DNA from: Methanocaldococcus sp. FS406-22
GTDB taxonomy: Archaea; AGJL01; Methanococci; Methanococcales; Methanocaldococcaceae
DNA length: 64,000 nt
Direction of reading: 5' to 3'
Assembly (NCBI RefSeq): GCF_000025525.1
Contig: NC_013887.1
Coordinates: 444,729 to 508,728 of the forward strand
This document shows positions 1 to 9,454 of the stretch, one piece after another. Within the stretch, counting starts at the first letter, position 1. Each line of letters begins with the position of its first letter. Below the pieces are notes generated by a model. The model saw nothing but the letters and a program-made list of their open reading frames with translations. It was not told the DNA's origin and did not search any database. Position numbers and translations under genes: made by a program.

Positions 1-350
1 TTTCCTGTTGGCTTTTCATCTACCTCTATAAAAGGTATCTTTGGCTTAACAAAAGCTCCAGCATCTATGTGTAAGTTTTTTATGTTTTTTAGCTCAACGC
101 ACGCCCTTGTTATGGTTGCTGGTGTTGGTGAGCCAGTGGCATCTATTGGTGGTGTCTTTAAAGTTAATGACTTTCCATAAAAAACAAGCTCGACATCTGC
201 AGATGGTGTGTATTTAATAACATCTCTATGAACTCCAGATATTGGAATTGATAGAGTTGTCTCTATTGATGAGATTACACAAGTAAATAATGGGGTTTTT
301 CCTTTAATTTTGTCTAAGAAGTTATTTTCATTTATTGTTATTATTCCCAT
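1..350 (-). CDS. CobT-like nicotinate-nucleotide phosphoribosyltransferase homologue (N-terminal part)
   Basis: The reverse complement starts with ATG at 350 (MGIITINENN), preceded by a GAGGGAT ribosome site, and stays open to the window edge, so only about 116 N-terminal residues are present. The segment (PLFTCVISSIETT, then GVHRDVIKYTPSADVEL, then DATGSPTPATITRA) fits the archaeal CobT-like family (UPF0284, MJ1598 type), related to enzymes that activate the lower base of cobamides. The family call rests on recognition of the N-terminus only. It is read in the same direction as the PP-loop gene behind it (16-bp gap), probably in one transcript. Confidence 0.7.
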   Translation of the reverse strand, partial: MGIITINENNFLDKIKGKTPLFTCVISSIETTLSIPISGVHRDVIKYTPSADVELVFYGKSLTLKTPPIDATGSPTPATITRACVELKNIKNLHIDAGAFVKPKIPFIEVDEKPTG

Positions 351-366
351 AATATCCCTCGTTTGT

Positions 367-1200
367 TTATATGTTTAATCCTCTCCTCTTCAACTCTTCA
401 TAAACCTCTTTAGGAACTTTAGGTCTTTCCAATGCCTCCTCAGCTCTATCTTTAGACAACAATCCCAATCTAACAAGTGTAGCAACTCTATCAATCTCAA
501 AGCTAAAACCATATTTGTCATAAAATCTCTCCAATGCTACACCAAGCACTAAGCAATTTGTCGTATATCCTCCTAAATTTGGTTTTTTCCAGGGTAAATC
601 TTCTAACATTTTATATTTCTCCTCTTCTTTAAATTTATAGGGGGCTAATAACCTTATCATCTTTATGCCTTCCTTCATATCCCTTACTGCAGAGTGTCCA
701 AACGGCAATTCATGCCCTGTAATTACATATTTCAAACCCAACATCTTAGCTATTCTCCAAACCTCCCTTAATATAAGCCTTGAACATCTTCTACAAGGAC
801 TTTCCCCTCTTTTTATCGCATCCTCAAACAAGTCTGTATAATCTCTATTTAAAATCATTAAATCAACATTGTAATGTTTAGTTACATTTAGGGCATTTTC
901 TATTGCCTCCTTAGCCATATACTTATTATCAACCATAACACATAAAGGATTTAGTTTAAATTCCTCTCTCAATAATTTTAATGCTAAAACACTATCTTTT
1001 CCACCAGAAAATGCCAAGACACAGTGATATTTCCATCCCTCCTTTTTTAAATTATATAAAATTTCTTCAACCTCTTTCTTCATTTTTTCAAAGTTTGGAG
1101 GATATTTTAGCATTGTCAAACAATCTACACATATTGGCTTTCCTTCATAGTTAATTATCTTTTTTGTTTTTGATGTATGAACACAGATTGAACATCTCAT
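367..1200 (-). CDS. PP-loop ATPase with zinc ribbons (tRNA-thiolation/ATP-pyrophosphatase superfamily)
   Basis: This 277-residue protein has the PP-loop signature SGGKDS at residues 65-70, which binds ATP for adenylation in N-type ATP-pyrophosphatases. A zinc-ribbon-like pair CSIC (3-6) and CVDC (24-27) lies in front and CRRC (136-139) follows. Such a layout occurs in the TtuA/Ncs6 group that adenylates tRNA or other acceptors before sulphur transfer, but this is a distinct archaeal branch and its substrate cannot be read from sequence. It lies 16 bp upstream of the CobT-like gene in the same direction and is divergent from carS. Confidence 0.75.
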   Translation of the reverse strand: MRCSICVHTSKTKKIINYEGKPICVDCLTMLKYPPNFEKMKKEVEEILYNLKKEGWKYHCVLAFSGGKDSVLALKLLREEFKLNPLCVMVDNKYMAKEAIENALNVTKHYNVDLMILNRDYTDLFEDAIKRGESPCRRCSRLILREVWRIAKMLGLKYVITGHELPFGHSAVRDMKEGIKMIRLLAPYKFKEEEKYKMLEDLPWKKPNLGGYTTNCLVLGVALERFYDKYGFSFEIDRVATLVRLGLLSKDRAEEALERPKVPKEVYEELKRRGLNI

Positions 1201-1277
1201 TGTCTCACAGATAATATTTTATATAAGGGATGAAAATTTATCATGCGTTGGATATTAAATAAATGTAGGGGAGATGA

Positions 1278-1811
1278 ATGTTTTATAGGTTGTTGTTTGC
1301 ATCACTTTGGTATATACTACCAGCTTATGTGGCAAATGCATCAGCGTGTATATTTGGCGGAGGAACTCCAGTAGATTTAGGAAAAAATTTTATTGACGGA
1401 AGGAGATTAATAGGTAATGGAGTAACATATAGAGGTTGTATTTTTGGTATTATTTGTGGAACATTAGTTGGGTTAATCCAAGGAATTTTAGTGGATTTCA
1501 ATATTTTTAACAGCTTAGATTTTTACGGCACTGTTTTAGACCATGTTATATTGGCCTTCTTTTTATCTACTGGGGCAATTGTTGGTGATGCAGTAGGTGG
1601 CTTTATAAAAAGGAGATTAAATATTGAGAGAGGTAAACCAGCCCCACTGTTAGACCAACTTGACTTTGTTATTGGAGCTTTAGCATTTGGCTACATTGTA
1701 GCTCCAATACCTTATGAAATGATAATAATAATCTGCCTATTTACAGTGTTCATCCATCTACTTGGAAATATAATCGCCTATAAATTAGGTATTAAGGATG
1801 TTTGGTGGTAG
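1278..1811 (+). CDS. carS: CDP-archaeol synthase
   Basis: A 177-residue integral membrane protein of the CarS/DUF46 family. It transfers CMP from CTP to unsaturated archaetidic acid (digeranylgeranylglyceryl phosphate), giving CDP-archaeol for archaeal phospholipids. Four to five hydrophobic segments are visible, with the family motif [18 protein letters not shown] near residues 31-48, which in this family precedes the loop that handles substrate. Length matches the family. The start has GGGGAG four bases upstream of ATG. The stop overlaps the upstream edge of the ACT gene's ribosome site, so the two are likely translated together. Confidence 0.9.
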   Translation: MFYRLLFASLWYILPAYVANASACIFGGGTPVDLGKNFIDGRRLIGNGVTYRGCIFGIICGTLVGLIQGILVDFNIFNSLDFYGTVLDHVILAFFLSTGAIVGDAVGGFIKRRLNIERGKPAPLLDQLDFVIGALAFGYIVAPIPYEMIIIICLFTVFIHLLGNIIAYKLGIKDVWW

Positions 1812-1813
1812 AG

Positions 1814-2296
1814 ATGATAACAATAGATATTGAGCTAAAAGACAAGCCTGGAGAATTATTAAAAGTTTTAACTCCAATATCAAAGCATGGAGCTAATGTA
1901 ATAAGTGTTATCCATTCAAGAGAGGAAAAAAGAGGAGGTAAAGTCCCTGTAAGGATTGTTATTGATGTTGAGGATAAGGAAAAATTAAAAAATATTTTGG
2001 AAGATTTAGAAAAGGAAGGGGCGATAATTAAAAAAATAGATGGGAAGGATAAAAAGGTTTATTTAGATGTTGTTGTTATTGGGCATGTTGTTGATACCAA
2101 TGTGAGAGATACAATTGATAGGATAAATGAGATAGGGCTTGTTGAAGATTTGGATTTAATTATGCCACATCCAGATAAAGAATCATCAGCAATGATGAGA
2201 ATTATTATTGATGAAGATAAGATAGAGGAGCTTTTTTATCTATTTGAGGAGTTAGAGAAGGAAAAGGGGCTATTATTTATCAAATCTATATTTTAA
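1814..2296 (+). CDS. Free-standing double ACT-domain protein
   Basis: A 160-residue protein built from two ACT-like halves. The first ([19 protein letters not shown]) has the typical beta-strand plus KPGEL turn for binding small ligands, usually amino acids. The second begins near residue 85 (VVVIGHVV) and ends with [15 protein letters not shown]. An upstream TTG at 1802 is in frame, but GGTGGT sits exactly four bases before the ATG at 1814, which I take as the start. It lies 20 bp upstream of homoserine dehydrogenase, which itself has no C-terminal ACT domain, so it may be the detachable regulatory subunit of that enzyme (inference). Confidence 0.75.
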   Translation: MITIDIELKDKPGELLKVLTPISKHGANVISVIHSREEKRGGKVPVRIVIDVEDKEKLKNILEDLEKEGAIIKKIDGKDKKVYLDVVVIGHVVDTNVRDTIDRINEIGLVEDLDLIMPHPDKESSAMMRIIIDEDKIEELFYLFEELEKEKGLLFIKSIF

Positions 2297-2316
2297 ATAA
2301 AATTTTTGGTGAGAGA

Positions 2317-3327
2317 ATGGACATAATTATCGTTGGATTTGGAGCGATAGGAAAGGGAGTTGCTAGGGTTTTATATGAGAAAAGAGAATATTTAAAGAAA
2401 AACTATGAAGAGTTTAGAGTTGTTGCTATAACAGATAGTTCTGGAGCAGCAATAGATGAAGATGGTTTAGATTTACTAAAAGCAATAGAAGTTAAAGAGA
2501 AGACAGGAAAAATTAAAAATTATCCAGAGAAAGGAAGAGAAGTTAGCTCTATAGATGTTATAAGAAATGTTGATGCGGATGTTGTTGTTGAAGTAACACC
2601 ATCAAACTTAGAAACAGGAGAACCAGCTAAAACTCACATCTTAGAAAGTTTTAAAAATAAAAAACATGTTGTGACAGCTAATAAAGGGCCTTTAGCTTTA
2701 TGTTATAGAGAGTTGATTGAGGAGGCAAAAAAGTATAATGTTATTTTTAGGCATGAGGCTTCAGTTGGAGGAGCTATGCCAATAATAAACTTGGCTAAGG
2801 AAACACTGGCAGGAAATGAAATTTTATCAATAAGAGGAATTTTAAATGGAACAACCAACTACATTCTAACAAAGATGGAGAAAGAGGGCTTAGATTTTGA
2901 AACTGCATTAAAAGAAGCCAAAGAATTAGGGATAGCTGAAACAGACCCAACTCAAGATATTGAGGGTTTAGACACTGCAGCAAAGATTGTTATCTTAGCA
3001 AACTCAATTATGGGAATGAATAAAACAATAAAAGATGTGAAAGTTAAGGGAATAAAGAGAATAACTCCAGAAGCTCTATTTTTAGCCAATAAGAGAGGAT
3101 ACACAATAAAATTAATTGGGCAGATTAAAGATGGATATTTGATTGTTGAGCCAATGCTTGTTCCAATAGACAGTCCGTTAAATGTTAAAGGAACTTTAAA
3201 TGTCGCAATGTTTGAAACTGATTTGGCAAAAGAGGTTGTTGTTGTCGGAAGAGGGGCTGGGCCTATAGAAACTGCCTCAGCTATTTTAAGTGATTTAATA
3301 CACATCTACCTCTCTACTAAAAAATAA
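2317..3327 (+). CDS. hom: Homoserine dehydrogenase
   Basis: 336 residues. It reduces aspartate semialdehyde to homoserine with NAD(P)H in the threonine/methionine branch. The N-terminal Rossmann motif is GFGAIGKG (residues 7-14); the family signatures VTANKGPLA and LNGTTNYIL are present, as is the catalytic region with [12 protein letters not shown]. It stops before the ACT domain seen in many bacterial homologues, and an ACT protein is encoded just upstream. The start is supported by GGTGAG three bases before ATG. The gene ends where the CRISPR leader homology begins. Confidence 0.95.
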   Translation: MDIIIVGFGAIGKGVARVLYEKREYLKKNYEEFRVVAITDSSGAAIDEDGLDLLKAIEVKEKTGKIKNYPEKGREVSSIDVIRNVDADVVVEVTPSNLETGEPAKTHILESFKNKKHVVTANKGPLALCYRELIEEAKKYNVIFRHEASVGGAMPIINLAKETLAGNEILSIRGILNGTTNYILTKMEKEGLDFETALKEAKELGIAETDPTQDIEGLDTAAKIVILANSIMGMNKTIKDVKVKGIKRITPEALFLANKRGYTIKLIGQIKDGYLIVEPMLVPIDSPLNVKGTLNVAMFETDLAKEVVVVGRGAGPIETASAILSDLIHIYLSTKK

Positions 3328-3359
3328 TTAAATTTTTTGATATTGTGTAATATTTATAT

Positions 3360-3781
3360 ATGAGTTTGTTGATATTTTTTGATTAAGGTGTTTTTAGGTG
3401 TTTATTATATTGTTATGTTTGTCTCGTTGAATAAACTCGGAATTTGATAAGGTTGTTAATTAGTTGGTATTTGCTTATTTAGAGGATTTAAATTTAATTT
3501 CTAAGGGTTTGTAACTTTGATTATTTGGAATATTCAGGTTTATTGAATTATTTAGATTTTTAAAATTTAAGATTAGATAGTAAGTCAAATAAAATTTCTC
3601 CAACCAATAAGTCAAATCTTCAAATTTAAAAAGATAAGAATACTCAATTTTATTAAAAGGGAAAGATTTAAATATCATTGGATTTATATTATGGAGTAGT
3701 TATTTACCCTTAGAAAAATATACTACCAAAAAGTATAAATATTAGAAGAATAATAAAAAATAGGTTGTTGATGATTGCCCT
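3360..3781 (+). promoter_or_regulatory. CRISPR leader 1
   Basis: About 420 bp of A/T-rich DNA, no supported gene. It aligns along nearly its whole length with the reverse complement of 31608-32030 in front of the second array, ending in the same TGATGATTGCCCT-like bases (ATGATTGCCCT is identical in both) just before the first repeat. Two BRE/TATA-like boxes are conserved in both copies: GGGAAAGATTTAAATATCA near 3660-3677 and AAGTATAAATATTAG at 3731-3745, the second about 40 bp before the first repeat and thus the likely promoter of the precursor crRNA. Confidence 0.85.
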
Positions 3782-4355
3782 GTTAAAATCAGACCGATTC
3801 GGTATGGAAACCGAGATTTTAAGCCATATACAAGAATGTTTAAATTAAGTTAAAATCAGACCGATTCGGTATGGAAACCAAAAGAATTATTCAAACTGAT
3901 AGATTGCCAAGTTAAAATCAGACCGATTCGGTATGGAAACTGTCAAATAATTTAGCGTATGGATTTACTCCACAGCCAGATGTTAAAATCAGACCGATTC
4001 GGTATGGAAACGATGGAAAGAAGATAGGAGGATATCCTATACACAAAAAGTTAAAATCAGACCGATTCGGTATGGAAACTTCTTTGTATGGGAGTGTGGT
4101 TGCTTCTAATAGTAGTTGTTAAAATCAGACCGATTCGGTATGGAAACGCCAATACCCACAATATTCCAAAAAATCCAATTATTGCTCGTTAAAATCAGAC
4201 CGATTCGGTATGGAAACAAAGCTTCAGTAATGCTTTTATCAGTGATAGCGTCTTGTTAAAATCAGACCGATTCGGTATGGAAACGATATTTATATTATTT
4301 TTGTTTAGATAGGCTGCTAAGTTGGTTAAAATAAGACCTCTTAGAAGATGGAAAG
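3782..4355 (+). CRISPR. CRISPR array 1: 8 identical 30-nt repeats plus a degenerate terminal repeat
   Basis: Identical 30-nt repeats (GTTAAAATCAGA, palindromic core CCGATTCGG, then TATGGAAAC) begin at 3782, 3849, 3911, 3982, 4050, 4118, 4188 and 4255. Spacers are 32-41 nt. A ninth, variant unit at 4325-4355 is 31 nt and carries CCTCTTAGAAG in place of the core; a further fragment (GTAAAATCAGACC) follows directly without a spacer. Read on the plus strand, the mature crRNA tag would be ATGGAAAC. No spacer is shared with array 2. No cas gene lies in the window. Confidence 0.97.
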
Positions 4356-4493
4356 TAAAATCAGACCTTTAAAAAATTTTATTACTCTATAATATTTATT
4401 AATTTAAATATATAAATTAACCTCCAAAAACTCCATGACAAACGGTATTACATTAATACTTAAAAAATTCCGTTTCTTAATAATAAATAGTAG

Positions 4494-4508
4494 TAATTTA
4501 TATATCTC
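4494..4508 (+). promoter_or_regulatory. Probable TATA promoter of ahcY
   Basis: TAATTTATATATCTC lies about 50 bp before the start codon, the expected place for an archaeal TATA box. The remaining A/T-rich DNA between the end of CRISPR array 1 and ahcY (about 200 bp) shows nothing else I can support. Confidence 0.4.
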
Positions 4509-4552
4509 TAAATTTATGTACTATTTTTAACCATTATTTTTAGGTGAAATCA

Positions 4553-5800
4553 ATGTATGCAGTTAGAGACATAAACCTTTGGAAAGAAGGAGAAAGAAAG
4601 ATTGAATGGGCTAAACAACACATGCCAGTTTTAAATTTAATTAGGGAGAGATTTAAAGAAGAAAAGCCATTTAAAGGAATAACAATAGGAATGGCTTTAC
4701 ACTTAGAGGCAAAGACAGCTGTTTTGGCAGAAACATTGATGGAAGGAGGAGCAAAAATAGCTATAACTGGCTGTAATCCTTTATCTACACAGGATGATGT
4801 TGCTGCTGCTTGTGCAAAGAAGGGAATGCACGTCTATGCATGGAGGGGAGAGACGGTTGAAGAGTATTATGAAAATCTAAACAAAGTTTTAGACCATGAG
4901 CCAGATATTGTTATAGATGATGGTTGCGACTTAATATTTTTGTTGCATACAAAGAGAACTGAACTCTTGGATAATATAATGGGTGGCTGTGAAGAAACAA
5001 CAACTGGGATTATTAGATTAAAAGCCATGGAAAAAGAAGGAGCTTTAAAATTCCCAGTTATGGATGTGAATGATGCATATACAAAGCATCTATTTGATAA
5101 CAGGTATGGGACTGGACAGAGTGCATTAGATGGGATTCTGAGAGCAACTAACTTGCTAATTGCTGGAAAAACTGTTGTTGTAGCGGGCTATGGATGGTGT
5201 GGTAGAGGAGTTGCGATGAGAGCTAAGGGATTGGGTGCAGAGGTTGTTGTTACTGAAGTTAATCCAATCAGAGCTTTAGAGGCGAGAATGGATGGATTTA
5301 GGGTTATGAAGATGGAAAAAGCGGCTGAAATTGGAGACATATTTATAACAACAACTGGATGTAAGGATGTTATTAGAAAGGAGCATATATTGAAGATGAA
5401 AAATGGAGCTATTTTAGCAAATGCTGGACACTTTGACAATGAGATTAATAAAAAACACTTACAAGAGTTAGCTAAATCAGTAAGGGAAGTTAGGAATTGC
5501 GTAACTGAATACGATTTAGGAGATAAAAAGATATATCTGTTAGGGGAGGGGAGGTTGGTTAATTTAGCGTGTGCAGATGGGCATCCGTGTGAGGTTATGG
5601 ACATGAGCTTTGCCAATCAAGCCTTAGCTGCTGAATATATCCTAAAAAATCATGATAAGTTAGAGCCAAGGGTTTATAACATCCCTTATGAGCAAGATTT
5701 AATGATTGCCTCCCTAAAGCTAAAGGCTATGGGCATTGAGATTGATGAATTAACTGAAGAGCAGAAGAAATACTTAGAAGATTGGAGAGAGGGAACTTAA
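4553..5800 (+). CDS. ahcY: S-adenosyl-/S-inosyl-L-homocysteine hydrolase
   Basis: 415 residues, the usual length for the short archaeal form. It hydrolyses the by-product of SAM-dependent methylation to homocysteine and a nucleoside, with tightly bound NAD. Visible signatures are [37 protein letters not shown] and the NAD-binding [16 protein letters not shown]; the C-terminus is shortened. In M. jannaschii the orthologue was reported to prefer S-inosylhomocysteine, made by a separate deaminase, and the same may hold here. GGTGAA four bases before ATG 4553 fixes the start; the GTG at 4544 is part of that site. It is monocistronic and faces the roadblock gene convergently. Confidence 0.93.
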   Translation: MYAVRDINLWKEGERKIEWAKQHMPVLNLIRERFKEEKPFKGITIGMALHLEAKTAVLAETLMEGGAKIAITGCNPLSTQDDVAAACAKKGMHVYAWRGETVEEYYENLNKVLDHEPDIVIDDGCDLIFLLHTKRTELLDNIMGGCEETTTGIIRLKAMEKEGALKFPVMDVNDAYTKHLFDNRYGTGQSALDGILRATNLLIAGKTVVVAGYGWCGRGVAMRAKGLGAEVVVTEVNPIRALEARMDGFRVMKMEKAAEIGDIFITTTGCKDVIRKEHILKMKNGAILANAGHFDNEINKKHLQELAKSVREVRNCVTEYDLGDKKIYLLGEGRLVNLACADGHPCEVMDMSFANQALAAEYILKNHDKLEPRVYNIPYEQDLMIASLKLKAMGIEIDELTEEQKKYLEDWREGT

Positions 5801-5895
5801 ATAGAACTTTCCACAGTTATATATGCACTTTTAAATTTTTGATATCTTTAAAGCCAAGATTATTCTTGTGAAAATTCTAATTATTTTTTTAAAAA

Positions 5896-6294
5896 TTAGA
5901 GGGCAATGTCTTCAATAACATTTTCGGCTGTTAAACTCTCGATATTATTAAACTTTAATCCCATAACCTTCTCTTTTATTTCACCAGCATTAACATTACC
6001 AATAACTGCAAACACAAAATCATCTAAGTTGTATAAGACTATTTTATGCTTTTTTCCTTTAATCTCAATGTATTCAATTTCATCGTCGAATCTCTTATAA
6101 AGCATCTCTGAACTTCCCATAACAACGGCTATATGTCTCGATATTCTCTCTAAATCTTCTCCGTCGATATTTCCAACTTTAACAAAGGAGTCTTTTGAAA
6201 CTATAACAAATCCTTCAACATTTTTTAAATCTTTTAATAGATGTGAAAGTGTTTCATTTACCTCATTTACTTTTTTGTTTTCTATTGCTATCAT
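5896..6294 (-). CDS. Roadblock/LC7-domain-like protein
   Basis: About 132 residues, starting at MIAIENKKVNE because GGTGGT lies four bases before that ATG; an ATG 27 bases upstream is less likely. The pattern of an N-terminal helix, then VEGFVIVSKDSFVKVGNIDGEDLERISRHIAVVMGSSE and FAVIGNVNAGEIKEKVMGL, resembles the Roadblock/LC7 (MglB-like) fold: small dimeric proteins that often partner with small GTPases or sit in signalling clusters. No GTPase is beside it. The convergent spacer to ahcY holds a T-rich stretch on each strand that could end both transcripts. Confidence 0.55.
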   Translation of the reverse strand: MIAIENKKVNEVNETLSHLLKDLKNVEGFVIVSKDSFVKVGNIDGEDLERISRHIAVVMGSSEMLYKRFDDEIEYIEIKGKKHKIVLYNLDDFVFAVIGNVNAGEIKEKVMGLKFNNIESLTAENVIEDIAL

Positions 6295-6465
6295 ATTAAC
6301 CACCTTTCCATACTTATTCATTTTTTTAGTAATTTTTTAGGATACTTATGTAATTTTTTATTCCTATTATGACTTTGTAGTGGTATAAATACATTTCCAA
6401 TATGTTCATTGTTGTGACATAATCAAAAATATCAAATCTAATGTGACAGCAGCTCTAAACTCTTA

Positions 6466-6774
6466 TTAGTTGCTATTCAATGCTTTCTCCAATAGGGGAT
6501 TTCCACTGTTCATTATCTTTTCAATAATATCAAAATAATCATCTCTCTTAAAATGAACATTTCTAATCTTTTCTCCTCTCAATTCAGGACATGCTCTCAA
6601 AACTAAATCGTAAAGCTCAGTATCTTTTATACTTTCTAAGACCTTTTTTATTAATTCATCATTATCTTTATAGATATCTATAATTCTTCTTACCATAATA
6701 ATTTTAATACCCAAAAACTTTGCCTTTGAGTTTATGATATTTAAGTCATTGATGATTTTTTCATACTTCTCCAT
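6466..6774 (-). CDS. Uncharacterised 102-residue protein
   Basis: I do not recognise the family. The protein is largely helical and charged ([19 protein letters not shown], then [24 protein letters not shown]), with no membrane segment, signal peptide or cysteine motif. It is likely real: GGTGAC stands three bases before the ATG and codon use matches the neighbours. It stands alone between the roadblock gene and a 580-bp gap. Confidence 0.6.
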   Translation of the reverse strand: MEKYEKIINDLNIINSKAKFLGIKIIMVRRIIDIYKDNDELIKKVLESIKDTELYDLVLRACPELRGEKIRNVHFKRDDYFDIIEKIMNSGNPLLEKALNSN

Positions 6775-7212
6775 CTTGTCACCTTTTTCATTTCTTCCAA
6801 AATTTGAGAAAATTTCAGCCCTTTTTTCATCTGGTTACAAATAGTGGAAATTTTGGTATAAATAAATTTTAGAACAGTTTTTAGATATTTTTATTAATCC
6901 AAATATACAAATTAAAGTAATAAAATAAAAATAAATAGTAAAAGAGCAGGTCACTAATTTGAAAATATTCCACTATCTATCTTCCCATAACCTCTCGAAC
7001 TTTGACATTAAATTCCAAAACCAAAAAAGTTATGTTATATATCAATAATTTTTATTATTATAATTCACCCCTCCCCCTAAAATTTTAAATCCACTTTTTT
7101 AACATCTCTGCACTATTATTTTATAATTCCTCTAAAATATAATCTTTTTGTGTATTTTACTTTGTAGCAATTTATGTAGGTGAGGCTATTTGGTGTTTTT
7201 CAAAATACTTTG

Positions 7213-7277
7213 AATAGGACTTTCGCAGTTCATATATTTCATTCTTTAAAAATTTTAGTCCTACGAAAGTCCCTATT
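7213..7277. repeat. Long imperfect hairpin or small inverted-repeat element
   Basis: AATAGGACTTTCG (7213-7225) is matched by its near-exact reverse complement CGAAAGTCCCTATT (7264-7277), enclosing a 38-base A/T-rich loop. The inner bases GCAGTTC and AGTCCTA are only partly complementary. It lies in the 580-bp gap between 6775 and 7355, which has no gene. It may be a remnant with terminal inverted repeats; the flanks show no direct target duplication. Confidence 0.55.
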
Positions 7278-7288
7278 GTAACAACAGA

Positions 7289-7336
7289 AAATAGCAATCG
7301 CTATTTCGAAATTTATGAGAAAAATAAAAAAAGAAA
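7289..7336 (-). terminator. Hairpin and T-run downstream of dapL
   Basis: On the minus strand a T-rich tract (complement of 7316-7336) follows the dapL stop by about 20 bp, then a perfect 7-bp hairpin AAATAGC-AATC-GCTATTT at 7289-7306. Archaeal transcription ends at T-runs, so this is a reasonable 3' end of the dapL transcript. Confidence 0.45.
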
Positions 7337-7355
7337 ATATAAAATTAAAGTTTAA

Positions 7356-8612
7356 TTATTCAAACTCCAAATCCATCCCTTCCAATCTTCTCTTAAACTC
7401 CTCTAAAACAATATCCTCATACTTCTCTTCTGTTGTTGGATTTCCGTTTTCATCCTTAGCTACAAAGCATGCAGCCAATCTTAAGTAATGCCCAGCATCA
7501 TCCCACGGAACTGTTGAAATTAATTTCTCTTTAATTAAGTATTGAGAAAAGTCCTCTGCTGTTTTAAATTCAATGCCATTGGCTTTTGTAGGAGATTTAA
7601 CATACAAGTAGAAAGTTCCTCCAGGCATTTTTGCTTTAAAACCAACCTCATTTAATATTTTAACCATCTTTCTTAATCTTCTCTCATACTTTTGCCTAAC
7701 TCTTTCAGTTATTTCTGGATGTTGTAAGCAGTAAATTCCAGCCTTTTGAATTGGAATGAACTGCCCACTATCAAAGTTATCTTTAACTGTTGCAAATGCC
7801 TTAATAATTAGCTCATTTCCAACTAAGAATGCCAATCTCCATCCAGTCATGTTAAATGCCTTTGAGAAGCTGTGGATTTCAACTCCAACCTCCTTAGCAT
7901 CTTTAACTGATAAGAATGAGAGAGGCTTTCCATCATAAACCAACGCCCCATAGGCAGCATCTTGAACAACGATAACCTCATTCTCAAATGCAAAATCAAC
8001 AACTTCTTTGTAAAACTTCTTTGTAGCTTGTGCCCCAGTTGGGTTGTTTGGATAATTCAAGTATAATATCTTTGCCCTCTTCTTAATATCCTCTGGAATG
8101 CTATCTAAATCTGGTAGGAAGTCATTCTCTTCTAACAATGGTAAATTATAAACCTCTCCTCCATACCATTTTGTGTGTGTTGCTGTAACTGGATAACCAG
8201 GAACTGTCATTAGGGTTACATCTCCGGGGTTTATAAATGCTGAAGTTATATAAGCTAAAGCTGGCTTTGAGCCTATTGAGTGTATAACCTCATTTACTGG
8301 GTCTATATCTTTAACTCCATAAACCTTTTCCATGTATGGAGGAACGGCATCTTTAAGCTCTTGAATTCCATTGTCAGCATAACCTCTATTTTCCCATTTT
8401 TTAGCCTCTTCGCACAAAACTTTTATAACCTCTGGGTCTGCCATTTCATCTGGCTCTCCAACACCCATATCTATTAATTCCATATCTGGATGTTTTTTCA
8501 TAGCCTCTTGCTTTGCTCTCTTAATCTTCTCAAATTTGTAAATTACATCTTCCTTACCAAACTTCTTTCCCCCAATCCTTTCAGCAAATAAGTTTTGTAT
8601 GTAGCTGTCCAT
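7356..8612 (-). CDS. dapL: LL-diaminopimelate aminotransferase
   Basis: 418 residues, fold-type I PLP aminotransferase. In methanogens it converts tetrahydrodipicolinate directly to LL-diaminopimelate with glutamate for lysine synthesis. The PLP lysine lies in HSFSKAFNMTGWR (around residue 252), with YLNYPNNPTGA binding the cofactor ring and GGTFYLYVKSP near the C-terminus. It matches the MJ1391 type in length and opening residues (MDSYIQNLFAERIGG). GGTGAT lies three bases before the start. It is transcribed alone from its own promoter. Confidence 0.9.
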   Translation of the reverse strand: MDSYIQNLFAERIGGKKFGKEDVIYKFEKIKRAKQEAMKKHPDMELIDMGVGEPDEMADPEVIKVLCEEAKKWENRGYADNGIQELKDAVPPYMEKVYGVKDIDPVNEVIHSIGSKPALAYITSAFINPGDVTLMTVPGYPVTATHTKWYGGEVYNLPLLEENDFLPDLDSIPEDIKKRAKILYLNYPNNPTGAQATKKFYKEVVDFAFENEVIVVQDAAYGALVYDGKPLSFLSVKDAKEVGVEIHSFSKAFNMTGWRLAFLVGNELIIKAFATVKDNFDSGQFIPIQKAGIYCLQHPEITERVRQKYERRLRKMVKILNEVGFKAKMPGGTFYLYVKSPTKANGIEFKTAEDFSQYLIKEKLISTVPWDDAGHYLRLAACFVAKDENGNPTTEEKYEDIVLEEFKRRLEGMDLEFE

Positions 8613-8660
8613 TTTATCACCAATGGCATTTTTGTTTTAATGGTAGATGGGATTTAATAG

Positions 8661-8676
8661 ATATAAAAATTTCGCT
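8661..8676 (-). promoter_or_regulatory. BRE/TATA promoter of dapL
   Basis: On the minus strand GCGAAATTTTTATAT is a good BRE plus TATA box, about 50-60 bp before the dapL start codon. The rest of the 350-bp gap up to 8965 is A/T-rich and presumably includes the leader of the small CRISPR array. Confidence 0.55.
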
Positions 8677-8965
8677 CATATTCTATATTAGAGTTTTTAA
8701 TTTTATGTTCTTGGTTTTATATACTCTCTGTTGGAATTTTGTATTAGAAAATTTATAGAGAGTAATACTGATTTTTGATTTTAAGGTATTGATATTGGTT
8801 AATTATTGGGATTTTTGTTTATGGTTGTGTATTGAATTTATAAATTAGATACAGCCTTCTTAATCTTATAAAGGATTTAATAATCATGCAGTAAGAACAT
8901 TGAGATAAAAATTAGAAAGGAATATATAGGAGTTTAGGCATATATTATAAGAGCAAAATGTTAGA

Positions 8966-9147
8966 GTTTGAATCGGCAGTCCATTAAAACAAGGATGGAA
9001 ACTATTCTGCTTTTTTGATTTCTGGTTTTAGTTGTTTGTGTTTGAGTCGGTAGTCCATTAAAACAAGGATGGAAACTTTTTCAGTTGAGGGTTGTATACT
9101 CTTACCTCATGTTTGACTCCTTAGTCCATTAAAACAAGGATTTAAAT
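8966..9147 (+). CRISPR. Three-repeat CRISPR remnant of a second repeat class (37 nt)
   Basis: Three 37-nt units at 8966-9002, 9040-9076 and 9111-9147 share TAGTCCATTAAAACAAGGAT-type cores; the first two end in GGATGGAAAC. Spacers are 37 and 34 nt. The first repeat differs from the second at two positions; the third is degenerate at both ends (TTTGACTCC and GGATTTAAAT), which marks it as leader-distal. The repeat is unrelated to that of arrays 1 and 2 apart from the ATGGAAAC tag. The last unit ends 10 bp from the DUF357 stop codon. Confidence 0.9.
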
Positions 9148-9157
9148 AAAATAAAAA

Positions 9158-9454
9158 TCACTTAGCAAGTGTAAACCTCACATCATCATCCCCAACATCA
9201 AACAATCCCAACCTAACACCCGCATCAATCCATCCATAGGCATAATTTAATGAGGCAAAGGCAGTTACATAATCCCCTCTCTCTTTAAATGCCTTAGCAT
9301 CTTCAAAATAGCTCTCTATCATCAATAAAAAATCCTTAGCAACATCATACAATAAACTTCTCTTTGGTGGCATGCCTTTTTTAATAATCTTTATTGCCTC
9401 CTCTGTTCTTTTAAAATAATTATTTAGCTTCTCTTCAGTTATTTCTTTATTCAA
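9158..9454 (-). CDS. DUF357-family helical protein
   Basis: A 98-residue all-helical protein resembling archaeal DUF357 ([21 protein letters not shown], then [27 protein letters not shown]); the A-x-x-x-L-N-Y-A-Y pattern is reminiscent of HEPN-like small proteins, but no catalytic RxxxxH motif is seen. The biochemical role of the family is not known to me. Start: GGTGAT is followed four bases later by TTG at 9454, so I choose this TTG rather than the further upstream TTG at 9469. It overlaps the GNAT gene by 8 bases, so the two are co-translated. Confidence 0.7.
   Translation of the reverse strand: MNKEITEEKLNNYFKRTEEAIKIIKKGMPPKRSLLYDVAKDFLLMIESYFEDAKAFKERGDYVTAFASLNYAYGWIDAGVRLGLFDVGDDDVRFTLAK

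Noticed and set aside
3475-3678. 67-residue open frame on the minus strand in CRISPR leader 1
   Set aside because: The matching place in leader 2 has stop codons in that frame, so the DNA is conserved as a leader and not as protein.
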